A stretch of 64,000 nucleotides of DNA from Obelidium mucronatum (Eukaryota > Chytridiomycota > Chytridiomycetes > Chytridiales > Chytriomycetaceae): positions 124,001 through 188,000 of the forward strand of contig JAIVFH010000037.1 in the NCBI GenBank assembly GCA_025765595.1, in the 5' to 3' direction. The position numbers were made by a program, and so were the translations under genes. Shown here piece after piece: positions 1-10,737 of the stretch. Under the pieces are notes generated by a model. That model made no database searches and was not told where the DNA came from. It saw only the letters and a program-made list of their open reading frames with translations. The first letter of the stretch is position 1. The number at the start of each line of letters is the position of its first letter.

Positions 1-822
1 AGACGGAGGAATAGCACCAAACAGCATATTACTTTGAAGTTCCAATGAGCGAAGATGGATCAGGGCAGAGAACGTGTTTGGAATCAAACTGTGCAGATTA
101 TTGTGATGCAGCGAGAGGCGTTGCAGATGAACGAGGGAGCCAAGAACAGGGGGGATCAGGCCAGTGAATCTGTTGTAGTCGAGAAGCAAAAAGCGCAGGT
201 TGACGAGGCCCCCCATGCTCGTGGGGATAGTCGACTCGAGCAAGTTCTTGCTCAGGTCGAGCCACTGCAGCTTCGTGCAGCTTCCCAGCTCCCCGGGGAC
301 CGCGCCGCTGAAGAAGTTCTGGGCCAGATTCAGCGCCTCCAAGTTCGCGAGCAGCCCGAGCGCCGCCGGCAGCGGGCCCGCGAGTTGGTTTTTCGCCAGG
401 TTGAGCTGCACCAGCTGTCCCAGGCGCCCGATGCCGTGCGGGATTCCCCCCACGAGTCTGTTTCCGTGCAGAAACAGAAGCCGCAGCGCGGCGCAGCGGC
501 CGAGCGCCGCCGGGATTCGACCAATCAGATTCGAGTGGCTCAGCTCGAGCGCGCCGCAGTCGCCCAGCTCGGCGGCAAACTGCGTCTGCAGCGGCGCGGG
601 CCACAGGAACCACAGCCGCACGGCGGTGCTTCGGTCGATCGTTTTCCGGTTCTGCGCAAAGAAGAAGCCGCTCTGCAGGTGCGCATCGAAGGCCTTCGAC
701 AGGCGGCGGAAGCGGAGAACGGCGGTGGCGTCGACGAAGGAAAGAACAGCGAGGAGAAGCTCGGTGGGGAGCATTTGCTGCCTGCGATTTACTGCGATTT
801 GTTGCAACCCTCGCGCATTCAT
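1..822 (-). CDS. F-box-like N-terminus plus leucine-rich-repeat protein, 3' end outside window
   Basis: Reading the minus strand from ATG 820-822 (a second in-frame ATG lies at 772-774) gives an open frame that runs off the left edge. The first ~45 residues begin MLPTELLLAVLSFV and look like an F-box-type helix pair. Plant-type LRRs follow, with the pattern LxxLxLxxNxLxGxIPxxx, for example LHGNRLVGGIPHGIGRLGQL and LSKNLLESTIPTSMGG. I count at least six repeats. It probably acts in ligand or protein recognition; no transmembrane segment is visible in this part. The coding sequence from about 220 to 760 is far richer in GC than the rest of the gene and its surroundings. A related gene lies at 51.3-52.9 kb. 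The repeat fold is certain; F-box identity and function are inferred. Confidence 0.8.
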   Translation of the reverse strand, partial: MNARGLQQIAVNRRQQMLPTELLLAVLSFVDATAVLRFRRLSKAFDAHLQSGFFFAQNRKTIDRSTAVRLWFLWPAPLQTQFAAELGDCGALELSHSNLIGRIPAALGRCAALRLLFLHGNRLVGGIPHGIGRLGQLVQLNLAKNQLAGPLPAALGLLANLEALNLAQNFFSGAVPGELGSCTKLQWLDLSKNLLESTIPTSMGGLVNLRFLLLDYNRFTGLIPPVLGSLVHLQRLSLHHNNLHSLIPNTFSALIHLRSLELQSNMLFGAIPPS

Positions 823-963
823 GAGAGTTCAGTGCAAACTGGGTAGCGATTTACCTCAATTTACCAAATCGTTAACTTATGAATATTTTAGGAAGCCCTG
901 GAATTTTGAATTGGCTTAGGAAATAATGGTCCAGTCGTCTAAGAACTGTCTTTGCACGAGTAG

Positions 964-1320
964 CTGTGGTTCGGTTACACATGGTGCAGAGTCGCGTCGA
1001 CTTGCTCTGGTGCTCACTATTCCTACGCTATTTGGGATTATTGGGACACTTGTACTGTTTCCAATCCCTCATCTGTCAGCACATCTTTGGGCCAATCTAT
1101 TGGTCAAAGTAGTCAAGCCGTCGGTCAGGGCGTTCAAGCCATTGGTGCGAGTGTAAGCAACTTCGCCGGTGGTGTGCAACAAGGTGCAGCAGCAGTCTCT
1201 TCGCCAATACCTTCAACATTTGGCGGAGGAGGCGAGGTAGATATCAAGAAAAGCGAAGCCGGGCTTACTCTTGCGGGGAATATGCAACTGCTTGCAGTTA
1301 TTTTATATTTTTTCTTTTAG
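964..1320 (+). CDS. C-terminal part of a probable GPI-anchored secreted protein
   Basis: An open frame begins directly after a possible splice acceptor (TAG at 961-963) and ends at TAG 1318-1320. The N-terminal half has spaced Cys and aromatic residues (WCRVASTCSG, AIWDYWDTCTV). It continues into a low-complexity Ser/Gly/Gln stretch (repeated GQSIGQSS-like units). It ends in a short hydrophobic tail, GNMQLLAVILYFFF, typical of a GPI-attachment signal. I cannot place the first exon or the signal peptide: the upstream bases in other frames are open but unconvincing. It could therefore be a gene with an unseen 5' exon or a decayed fragment. It lies between the LRR gene (divergent) and the SAM-domain gene (same strand). 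No family recognised. Confidence 0.4.
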   Translation: MWFGYTWCRVASTCSGAHYSYAIWDYWDTCTVSNPSSVSTSLGQSIGQSSQAVGQGVQAIGASVSNFAGGVQQGAAAVSSPIPSTFGGGGEVDIKKSEAGLTLAGNMQLLAVILYFFF

Positions 1321-1567
1321 AGTCTTTTGAAATAAACATTTTGCATTGCATCAGCATCTGCTGAAGTCACTTCCGTTGCTAACGTCCGATCCTGGAAAAA
1401 AGACCCATTTTGTCGGTTTTTGTGAAAACTCACTCTCTAAAGGCTGGAGAACTTCTTCATCTCCATTCCCCACCCGCCACCCCTGCAGTGAAAATTAAGC
1501 TGGACGGAACAGGAACAAGTCTTTTGGGGCAGTCAAGCCCTTAAATCTCTGAAAATTAATCAAAAAA

Positions 1568-2921
1568 ATGAGTGTGATCACCCTCACATTGAAGACCAGC
1601 AACACTCAATGCGAATTTTCTGGCGGATCCTTCTTTGCAGAGATCATAGCCTCTTCGAAATGCCGGGAGTGCGGATGCTGCCGCGATCTACTTGACGGAG
1701 GAAACGGTAACCAACGGTTCACCAGCTCATGCCCAACGACAAGCAACGAAGCCCTGGCTAAAATACAAGCAAACCTTGCTCCTGGAACGTCTGTATTACA
1801 AATTGTAGACTACAGCGACAGTCGATGCACCACCGTGAGTGGTCGTATCAGTTACTTTCCCCTCAACCAATGTGTTCCCTTTGAAACCAACAATTTCGCA
1901 ATCTTCACGGCTTCAGGGAACTCTGTAGTACAAACTCTTTACGTCGACTCTCGATGCCAGCTGAAGATCTCTTCAGGCGATGGTCCATTGAACACGTGTG
2001 CGTCAGATGGGGTTGTTAATGTGTTTCAGCTTTACACGATTGTGCAATCAGGATCCATTCCATTGCCGCCTTTACCTCCAAGTGTACCTCCAACCATTAT
2101 TCCTGCAGTTAGTACTACTGTCACCACAATATCTGAGAGCTCCACTCTTCGATCGTCGTCACCAACACTGTCCGCATCTCGATTTTCTGCCACGGCAACA
2201 GAAACGGCCACTTCAACTGGCTCAGCTTCAGAATCCAAAAGCAGCAACATCAATATTGGGTTGATTGTAGTCATTGTCTGTTGCATCGTCGCCCTGGGAA
2301 TCATTGGATACCTCTGCATGAAAAAGTATGTCGTTGAAACAAAAAACAGTCAATTATCCTAACACACTCAAATTCAACTTTTTTTTTCAAAGAAGGAGAA
2401 AATCAGCAAAACCCGAAGAACATGTCCTGTCAGACCCAGAGGTGGTAGCACACCACATTTATGGATCACAAGAGATTGCCACTGATAGCACAAACGACTT
2501 ATCCGTCACACCATCTACTCCTGGGCTGAGACACGTCCAAAGACTAAGCGTGCCCCAAACTGCTGCTGGGATTTCCAGGCCATTGACGGGGACCGAAAAT
2601 TCTCCTATTGCAAGCAGCACCAACAACGCCACAGAATCAAGCTCTAGCGCGAATAGAATAGAAGCTTCCAAAACCCTCCCCACTGATGTCCGCACTTGGA
2701 CTATCGAACAGGTATCGGCTTGGATCCTGGCCCGAGGTGCAGGAGAAGCGGCTGTTCTCAGATTCGCAGCACAAAAAGTGGATGGTCGCGTTTTGGTCAA
2801 TGCCGATATCGACGAGTTGCTGTCATTGATTCAATTCGCTACTTTGGGAGACAAGATTTCTTTCAAGACTGCTTTAGAAGAGTTGAGGGAGTTTTATTCT
2901 GAACCACCCGCTTATGACTAG
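1568..2921 (+). CDS. Single-pass membrane protein with Cys-rich ectodomain and cytoplasmic SAM domain
   Basis: Two exons, 1568-2325 and 2393-2921, separated by a 67-bp intron (donor GTATGT, acceptor TTTCAAAG). The splice keeps phase (AA|A = Lys). Exon 1 encodes a Cys-rich region of about 150 residues, a Pro/Ser/Thr-rich stalk, and one transmembrane helix (NIGLIVVIVCCIVALGIIGY) followed by Lys residues. Exon 2 encodes a polar cytoplasmic linker and then a SAM domain of about 65 residues starting WTIEQVSAWILARGAGEAA and ending near FKTALEELREF. SAM domains mediate oligomerisation or signalling. The arrangement is receptor-like: extracellular sensor, one helix, intracellular protein-interaction module. 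No clear signal peptide follows the ATG at 1568, so a missing 5' exon is possible. Domain calls are by eye. Confidence 0.75.
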
Positions 2922-2983
2922 ATTTGCGTTATTTTTTTTGTATTCCTCACAATTTCAGTTATTGAAATATAGATGTATATCCG

Positions 2984-3015
<32 letters not shown>

Positions 3016-3299
3016 GATTTTTTTTCAAGCCCGACATAGAGGACATAATGCAGGTGACTTGTTTGGCCTGTATCATATCCTCCTCATCATGTATAGACCC
3101 TCCATCCCTTGACTTCATCAAGTAATCCAAGCTATTTCCATCTGCAGTAGATACACCTTCCATCCCCCCTTCAACTGGCTTCGGCAGCTCCGTTCCAATT
3201 ACACCAACCAAACCACCTCCAGCAGTGGAATCCAAATTCCAAACCCCACTCACCAAGCCGCCACCGAGAGAAACAGATCCTGTGGCAATACTGTCGTCA
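2922..3299. other. Interval between SAM gene and VPS41 with 27-T tract and an unassigned minus-strand ORF
   Basis: The stretch contains an uninterrupted run of 27 T at 2989-3015. A minus-strand open frame (about 3337 down to 2940) encodes an acidic, Gly/Ser-rich peptide that starts MERTLQEVYSSHDDD at an ATG near 3337. It overlaps the last VPS41 codons in another frame. It may be an extra C-terminal exon of VPS41 (it contains one Cys but not the second Cys pair of a RING), a small independent protein, or non-coding 3' sequence. Nothing in the sequence decides between these. Confidence 0.35.
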
Positions 3300-4985
3300 T
3301 CATGACTTGAATAAACTTCTTGCAAAGTTCGCTCCATTTGGTTTGTGATTAGTCTTGACGGTTCGACCGAGGGATGCTCTTGAGTTCATTTTGTGAATGG
3401 GGCTATCAGTGACGCTTCTTTCCATGGCGACGGATTTCGAGAGAAGGCACTGATTTGTGGTATGAGTGTTGGCAGTAAAACAGAACAATTTGTTTGTCCG
3501 GATCTGTCCAGAGGTGTCATTCAAACACCTGTAAATTCCAAAAATTAAAAATATTATATACCTTCAAAAGTAAACTTGTTATCGCACTAAATCACATTGT
3601 AGTTCTCGTCCTGTCAAAATAGTAAGTTGGGGATTCGGTTCCGTCATAACCACAAGAATAACAAACTAAAAAAAAATGAAAAGAAACAAGCCGAACCATT
3701 GAAACTAATTGCTGTTTTTTGAGATAAATACAGACTCTCCATCAATTTGACAGCGTCAGACACCAGAATTTTGCCACAACCTTCCCTCAATGACATCTGT
3801 AAAAAAATAGACAAACAAACTGTTACAAACATTCTCTCGTTGAAGTAAAACGGCGCCACATGTCATTTGAAAAAATACCTGAATACCATAGTCAGTCATA
3901 ATTTTGATCAGGGATGCTTGAAGGTTTGGTATGGCCAGTCCTTCAGGAATATTCCGAATGAGCTTTATGGGATCAACGTGGGATCCCAAATTCTCCAACA
4001 AACCAACAATGAATGCTATTTTTTTTTGGAAATTTCTTGAGTGCTTCGACTGCAGAGAAGTTCAACCGCTGAAAACTCACGTGGTTTGTCCATTGAGTAT
4101 TTTATCAAATCATCCCACAGCTCATCATCATTCTGCTCTTTTGCAAAATCGATTGCCTACCAAAAAAAAAGAAGAAACAAATGATCAATACGAAACATTT
4201 TATACCAAGTTGAAGATCAGGTGCCAACTCAACTTGTTTGACATCACCAAGCCTCTCAATTACAAGGAGCAACGCTTTGCGATTATTACCCATTTTCCCC
4301 AAGAGGTAAACCATTTCTGGCACAAGATCACGGAGTTCACATAATTCATACGCAGGTTGAATCTTGTACATTGCTGGAGACTTTAAGAAACCAAGTAGCC
4401 TTGTTGGATCGAAATCTGCATACAACTCAACCTGGACAGGAAAAAAAACGACACCCATCAGATACGAAAATTCGAAATTTTACAAGTGGTGGTTTTTTAA
4501 CTTGTGCTGTATGGTACTGAATGCCTTCATGTTGATCGAAACGGTACAAAGCATCCAAATAAACATGCAAAGACTTTCGCGATCCAGAAAGCTCTTTTAC
4601 CACACTGGGAACCTGGTTGAAGAAGCGTCCTTGTTCAAAAAAAAGGGCAGTTTAAGAAAGCCTCGGCTGACTTAACTGGAGCACGATCCGTGTTTTCCAC
4701 AAGTAGCGCTACTCCTTGTTGAAGTCCTGCGCGTCTCAAGATTCGTACGCTTTCATCCAATATCTGATCGTTACCACCAAAGCCTTCATCTTTTCCAGTC
4801 CAGAGTCTTGAGCCAAGGATATCCTCGTCGTTGATTGCTTGATCCATATCATACTCCATTAAAAGCTTTGCATTCATTTGAAGAGTCTGAAACAGGTTAT
4901 GCGGAACAACTAGATCCAAGATGGAGGGGGTTCGGAGTTTGAGGCCATATATAAGAGCCCGGTCAAATCGCTTGGCATTTTGGCA

Positions 4986-5022
<37 letters not shown>

Positions 5023-7264
5023 GTTGTTTGCAATTTTAGTTAGATCTACGAATTCTAAATTAGTAAAGGAACATACAAATCCACTGCGGCTTCCAGTAAA
5101 TACTTGTTGTTTGCATGCACAGGGTTTTGAAGCAAAGCTTCGGCTCCATCGGCAACAGTGGACGAATTATAGAGTTCGTGAGGCCACAACTTTATGAGCT
5201 TCAAAAAAGTCTGACAAGAGAAAGGCGTCAGTTTCTACCCCCCCGTGAAAACAAAGAACACAAATCAAAACCTGTGGATCGGTTTCAATGAACCTCGAAA
5301 GCACCATTTCATACACCGCCTTATTCAGCCGAACGTCTTTGAAAGGAATATAGGGTAAAATAATGGGTAGCTTATTGACACCAATGAAAGTATACACCCA
5401 TTGCTCCCACAGTTTGGGATCTTGTCGTAAGATTTTGGGTGACATTGCAGCTACTTGGTCAAAGTTACCTAAAAAAAAACAGGGAGCCATGCATGAATTT
5501 AAAAAAAAATCGAGCGGTTGTTCACATGCGCCCATTTACCATCATCCATAAGACTCGTCAAGTACTTAAGCCCTATTGCAACAACATCTTCCATCTTCAT
5601 CCTCCCTTGATAAACACTCCCATCCACTTCCTTCTTTGTCACCGTGGCGCTTTCGACAGCTGCCAATGCCTCTTCGTACCGCGCGCGACTAACCAAGAAT
5701 TCAATATGATCATCCAAATCTCGCGGCTTCGCAACGACAATATCTTTGGGCGAAACAATATAAAACGTTGTATCCAAAGGCGAAGTTGCAGATGGTAAGA
5801 ACGCTACGGCAGCAATCAGAATCGATGAAACGGAAAATCAAATTCAAACAAGAGATACCCAGTCTGTAATCATTGGCCCGATAATGCTCATAACCAAAGA
5901 GACTAACGACATCATTTGCAACGTGATCTCCGTTCAAATCCACAACATGAATCTCAGGTGGATTGGATAAAAGATTTGCTTGACCCTCATTGGAGGAGCT
6001 CGATTCAGCAATCGTATCAACATGCCGATCCTCCTGAGAATGTGTAATGAAAGACAAGAGAACAATCTGTCCACGGAGTGGTGCAATACCCGAAACAATA
6101 AAATCCGTCCTGAATTCGCAGATAATTTCAACGTACTTGGTTGGCAGCGTAATGTTCGCGGCCAGTGGTATTCCACCAAGAGGTGCAGACTTGGCGTTGC
6201 TTCTGTCCTTGATAACACCAATTTTTACTGAATCAGCCCATCCAATCATAATAGTTTCATCATCTTTCCAGCAGAGATTGCAGCGGAATAAATCTGGTCG
6301 AGGACTTCCTGCAGGTCGATCAATGTAGGCAAATTTTTGCCCGGCTATCACATCATATAGCTTCACTCCCTGAGGAAGCCCAGTATCAAATTATTGGACG
6401 ATCAGCATGTGGTAGGAAGTGAAGTCGACAACCACTCACAGCGTCATTCGCCCAAGCGATATAGTTATTTCTCCATTGAACAGCCCAAACAGCTCCTTCC
6501 CCGCTTCCGATAACAGTATCAACACTTGAAAACCATCCTTTTCCTGTCAATATAAGTTCTTCTCCTGTGCCACCACTAACGTGATTTCTCGATGGTTTAC
6601 GCGAATAATCGGGTTCCAAAGCAACACATTTTACGGGTCGTCTATGCTTGAATGGAAATACTTCGGGTGTGTATAGCGAGTTGATGACAACTTTTCCTGT
6701 TGTTTGGTGTATAAACTTCTGGATTTTGCAGTGGAAAGAGACAAAACGAACCATCGTCAGAAGCACTCGCTACGAATTCGCCAGTTGTATCGATGCAAAC
6801 GTCATTAACACAAGCAGAGTGGCAGTCGAATCGCTTCACATTGTTTCCACTCATATCCAGAATATGAACCACCCCCCAATGCGTGCCAAGAGCCTCGATT
6901 ACAGGAAAAAATCATGTTTATCTCAGCTTTTACTTGATTGGCATAGAGAGGGTTTCTGCTCACCAGGAATCTGTCAGAAACAGCCATTATCGAAACCGCG
7001 TCTTTGCGAAGCGTATCGGAAAGAGTCCCGCTGAGTCGATGGTACTTCAGGACTGGCTCTTCGTTATCTTCATCTTCGTCTTCGTCTTCGCTGTCCGAAC
7101 TTGATTCAGACAGTCTTTGTTGTGGTTTGTTGGTGGTTTTATTGGCGCAGCGACAGAACTCACGGCTCTTCTTCGGTCTCGCCCAATTCGTTCTCTTGAC
7201 TCGTTTCTTTTTCTTGGTTGCTATCGCTGATGCTTGGGCCAGAGGTGGTATCTTCGTCGTTCAT
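3300..7264 (-). CDS. VPS41: VPS41, HOPS complex subunit
   Basis: VPS41 is the HOPS tethering subunit for fusion with the vacuole/lysosome. The start ATG (7262-7264) opens a Ser/Glu-rich acidic N-terminus. Exons 1-3 (7264-7164, 7114-6964, 6893 onward) join in phase to give EEPVLKYHRLSG, then the start of the beta-propeller (ALGTHWGVVHILDMSGNNVK, SASDDGK, VVINSLYTPEVFPFKHRRPV, IDRPAGSPRPDLF). Further blocks match the family in order: YIVSPKDIVVAKPRD, WEQWVYTFIGVNKLPIILPY, VELYADFDPTRLLGFLKS, ELRDLVPEMVYLLGKMGN, then the clathrin-repeat end LREGCGKILVSDAVKLMES. About a dozen short introns; one holds a 34-T tract (4988-5021). The last exons contain CYSCGYDG and LFCFTANTHTTNQCLL, which only loosely resemble the expected RING, so the 3' end is uncertain. 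The start codon is 34 bp from the stop of the upstream gene on the same strand. Confidence 0.9.
4988..5021. repeat. 34-nt T homopolymer in a VPS41 intron
   Basis: An unbroken run of 34 T on the plus strand (poly-A in the VPS41 transcript) lies inside an intron between the CHCR exons. A second run of 27 T lies at 2989-3015. Lengths of such runs are error-prone in assemblies. Confidence 0.9.
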
Positions 7265-7298
7265 TTATTGTGTATTTGGTTTTTATTCTTGCACTGCC

Positions 7299-9012
7299 TT
7301 ATTTGTAACCCAAATTATTCAAAGCCTTCTCTGCTTCTCCAAACCCTTGCGCAGCCGCCTTTTTGTACCTGAAGTGATTCAATTAGAAATGCAGTTGGTT
7401 CGCACCGAAAAAACCAGCGAAACCCTTACCAGGCTATAGCCAAGTTCCTGTCCTTGTGAACATGCTTTCCGTGCTCATACATATACGCAACGTTAAATTG
7501 TCCTTTCGGATTATTTTGAACTGCAGCTTTGAGAAACCTAACCAATTTTTATTTTTAGATACAAGGAAGGAAAACAGAGGAAAGAAGTTTACCATTCATA
7601 AGCTCTTGAATAGCTCACAGCTGCACCTGCCAATCCATTCAAGTATTTTGATCCCATGCTGTTCTGTGCATCAGAATTTCCCTTTTCAGCAGACCTGAGG
7701 TATAGTTCATAAGCTCTGTACAAATCGCGTGTTGCGCCTGATCCATTTCTGTACATGAATGCCAAGTTGTTCAAAGCTTCGGGGTATTCTTGGGCAGCAG
7801 CTCTGCTGAACCTGCAAAGGAACAACGATCACCATCAGTCGACCATGCCGAAGGATAAAAGTAAAACTCAACAAGTCGAAGGCTCTTCCATAGTCTTGGG
7901 TGACACCAAAACCGTTGAGGTAAATAAGGCCAAGTCCATTTTGGCCTTCTGCGTCACCCTTCGCTGCCGTAAGTGCATACAATCTACGCGTCTCTTCCAT
8001 GTCTTTTGCAACACCGTAACCATTTGAGAACATATATGCAAGACTGTTTTGGGCTCGAGTGAAATTCTTTTCGGCAGCAGCTTGGAACCATTCCGCGGCT
8101 GCACCATAGCTCCTTGTAACGCAACCAGTATTGACTTTCGGCATCTCCTAACATGGCTCCTTTTCGGTACCAATCGGCAGCTCGAGATTCATCTTTGATG
8201 ATTCCTAACCCTTGTTTGTACATGTGCCCCAAGTTGATTTGACCTCGAATGTTTCCTTGCTCTGCTGATTTCATGAAATAGTCAGCTGCTTTTGCGTAAT
8301 CTTTTGTGACGTAGAGGCCATAGAGGTGGAGAATACCGAGACCGTTCTCGCAATCAGAGTTTTTTTGTGCAGCGCCTTTTTTGTACCTTGTTTTTGCAGA
8401 TACATTTAGAAAGCATATTAGAGCGATGAGTTTTCACCATTCAAATGCCTTGGAATAATCTTCCTTGGGCACACCAAGACCTCGGCGATAGTATTCCCCA
8501 ACCATGAATTGCGAACGAGATTCATCCTTTACTGCAGCTTGCTTGTACCTGTTGATTCCACAGTTCAGCCCTGCACGTGTAAAAGAATGGTAACACACCA
8601 GTCCAACGCTTGGACATAGTCAGGAGTCCCATTCATGATTCCGCTTTCATAAATTTTCGCGAGCTCATATAAGGAAGGGATATCGCCCCCCGAAGCCGCC
8701 GATTTAAACCAGTCGATAGCCTTTAAGAGGTCTTTGGGAACGCCACCATCTCCGGTTTGGTACATTCGTGCAAGCGTTACTTGAGCAGAAATATTGCCAG
8801 CCCTTGCTTCTTCCATAAATCTGCCGGAGCTTGTAAGAGTTTGTTGATCAAACAGCTAATGTGCTTCGTTACCTTTCCGCGTCTGCATGTCTGGAAACTG
8901 GTGGAGCCGTGCTCCTTTCAACCCTTGGCATATTTCGAACTGTGTTTCGACGGAGAGTTGGCACAGCAGTTATTGTACTCTGTAATTGCTCTTCGATTGT
9001 GTCAACAATCAT
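7299..9012 (-). CDS. Sel1-like repeat (SLR) protein
   Basis: The protein is built of tandem Sel1/TPR-like repeats of about 36 residues. Examples are AQVTLARMYQTGDGGVPKD, GQINLGHMYKQGLGIIKDES, AQNSLAYMFSNGYGVAKDM, EGQNGLGLIYLNGFGVTQD and NNLAFMYRNGSGATRD. The coding sequence is broken by several short introns, each near a repeat boundary. The last exon ends GFGEAEKALNNLGYK and stop TAA at 7299-7301. I chose the ATG at 9010-9012 (MIVDTIEEQLQ); upstream sequence (ARGSATENLSDSVFA) is also open, so the true start may be a little further out. SLR proteins are usually adaptor scaffolds, for example Hrd3/Sel1L in ERAD or Chs4-type chitin synthase activators. No signal peptide or membrane segment is visible, so the pathway is undetermined. 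The stop is 34 bp upstream of the VPS41 ATG. Confidence 0.8.
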
Positions 9013-9114
9013 GGCAAAAACACTATCTGATAAGTTCTCTGTTGCAGACCCCCTCGCTTGAATATACTGAGAATAAATAATATTAAAAAATATGAAACAC
9101 CACACAAATTGGTA

Positions 9115-9164
9115 TCAAAAAAAGAGAGACTTGCAAGTTTGTCTTCTGATAGGAAACCAATAAC
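9115..9164 (-). pseudogene. Detached last codons of the kinase-TIR gene, left of the pogo-like element
   Basis: Minus-strand reading from the left edge of the transposon gives VIGFLSEDKLASLSFF and then TGA (9115-9117). This is the expected end of a TIR domain: the family often has W, a small residue, then IGFL near its C-terminus. It is in phase with the reading frame that ends at the right edge of the transposon (EEWRHT). The segment is therefore best explained as the 3' tail of the kinase-TIR gene, separated from it by the insertion. Confidence 0.7.
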
Positions 9165-9197
9165 TGAGTGAAATTGCCAATCCAACCAAAAAATTGC
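9165..9197 (+). repeat. Left terminal inverted repeat of the pogo-like element
   Basis: Begins TGAGTGAAATTGCC and ends in AAAAAATTGC. It matches the complement of 11121-11153 with about three substitutions. Confidence 0.85.
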
Positions 9198-9207
9198 TAA
9201 TCAGACC

Positions 9208-10737
9208 ATGCTCCGAAAAAGTTCAAAACCAAATAAATCAACAGTCTTTATTCATAATGCCACCAAATTTTGCACACATCAAATGAAGATTCCAAAGTAT
9301 ACCAAGGCTCCAGCCCAGCAGAATAGCTCTGTGCGCAAGCAAGTTTTTGCCGATGTCACCAACTTGGTGAACAACAACCATTCCATCAAGAAGGCATCCC
9401 AAACCGTCGCTGCAAACCTCAAGATCAATCAAGAGGCAGTTCGATCCATCTACAGACGCATGGACAAGAATGAGGGACATTCCCACGGCAACCAGCGCTT
9501 CTCAGATGGCGAGGAACAAATGTTCACAGCCTTTCTTGAGGCAAGATCGATCTGCCACTGTCCAATGGCTCGCACAGACTTCATAGCATTGGTCACTGAG
9601 TACGATCATGCCAAGAATCCTGGTTCAACATGGTTGGCAAAGGCATGGTATCCCAAGTTCATCAAGCGCCATTCAGATCTAGTTCGCCTCCGAACTACAA
9701 AAGCTATAAGCAAGGCACGAACAGATCCGCTTACCAAAGAGGAGATCGCCAAATGGGTGGAGCAGTTTGAAGCCTGGATGGCGTCTGGCCATTTTAGTTG
9801 GCCAAATCTGGTCAATGTTGACGAAATGCGCCTCAAGCTCGAAAACAGTTCTTCCAGCTCTCAGGCTCTGGTCAGCACTGCAGTCGCCCGTCCCAGCGAG
9901 ATAACTGGCTCCAGAGGCAAGGTTGCCAGCTTCATTCCATTCGTGACAGCGTCAGGAGAGCGAGTTTTGGACATTCTTGTCCTTCCAACCAAATTCGGAA
10001 ACCTCGAGATTCAAGACCCAGAGACCACAGCCAACGCCAGAGGCTCAGTACCATGCAAGATTGTGTTCAGCGAAACTGGTTTCTTGAGCGAGGAGCAATG
10101 GTTACCTGTTCTTTCGGAGTTTAAAGCTCGTTGGGAGATTTTGCACCCAGGTTTGACGCCTGTTCTTTTGCTGGACAACCTTGGCGTCCACAGGACCGCT
10201 GACACCCTTGACCACTGCCTCAAGCTTGGCATCAACGGCTTCTTCCTACCTGCAAACACTACACATTTCTTGCAGCCTCTGGATGAGGTGATTTTCGCAA
10301 ATTTAAAGCGGACAATTGTACGCCTATTCCAACAGAAACGGAGCTTTCGGATCTGTAACCTTGCATCCCTCGGGGAAGAACTGGTTCCAATCACTCTGGA
10401 AGCTCGAAACTCAATTCAGCCTGAATGGATCCGATCTGCTTTCAAGTCTACGGGCATCTTTTCCTGGTCTAAAGAAAAAATCCTGGAAAATGCGTCACTC
10501 AACATTGGCGACCCTTCCACTCTTGCCAATGCCCGCAATCCTGAGGTCGCCAAGTTCCTCGAGGTCTTCAAGACTATGGGAACAGCTCCACCAGTGAAGA
10601 AAGTCGCAGCAAAGGGCGAATCGGTTGTAAAGACCAACAGAGTTTATTCGTTTGAAGAACTCCACCAGGAACAGCAAGCAGCCGTTGAAGCCAAGGAATC
10701 AAAGCAAAAAGCGTCAAAAGAAAAGAAGGAGAATTGA
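9208..10737 (+). CDS. pogo/Tigger-type DDE transposase, followed by in-frame TGA and zinc-binding tail
   Basis: The ATG at 9208 opens a 509-residue protein. The N-terminal ~110 residues include a helix-turn-helix region (SIKKASQTVAANLKINQEAV) of the CENP-B/pogo kind. The DDE_1 catalytic core shows the three acidic residues in context: LVNVDEMRL, PVLLLDNLGVH, and NTTHFLQPLDEVIFANLK. A Lys-rich C-terminus follows. The frame meets TGA at 10735-10737 but continues open, in the same frame, to TGA at 10951-10953. The extension encodes CSICNKYRICPAHKRGW, a CxxC...CxxH zinc-binding motif of the type found at transposase C-termini. Either the TGA is a recent nonsense change that trims the tail or the tail is dispensable. 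Catalytic residues are intact, so the copy is relatively young. Confidence 0.88.
   Translation: MLRKSSKPNKSTVFIHNATKFCTHQMKIPKYTKAPAQQNSSVRKQVFADVTNLVNNNHSIKKASQTVAANLKINQEAVRSIYRRMDKNEGHSHGNQRFSDGEEQMFTAFLEARSICHCPMARTDFIALVTEYDHAKNPGSTWLAKAWYPKFIKRHSDLVRLRTTKAISKARTDPLTKEEIAKWVEQFEAWMASGHFSWPNLVNVDEMRLKLENSSSSSQALVSTAVARPSEITGSRGKVASFIPFVTASGERVLDILVLPTKFGNLEIQDPETTANARGSVPCKIVFSETGFLSEEQWLPVLSEFKARWEILHPGLTPVLLLDNLGVHRTADTLDHCLKLGINGFFLPANTTHFLQPLDEVIFANLKRTIVRLFQQKRSFRICNLASLGEELVPITLEARNSIQPEWIRSAFKSTGIFSWSKEKILENASLNIGDPSTLANARNPEVAKFLEVFKTMGTAPPVKKVAAKGESVVKTNRVYSFEELHQEQQAAVEAKESKQKASKEKKEN

Noticed and set aside
55..919. Plus-strand ORFs over the left LRR gene
   Set aside because: Antisense shadows: the minus frame shows regular LRRs, the plus frames are Arg/Gln-rich without structure.
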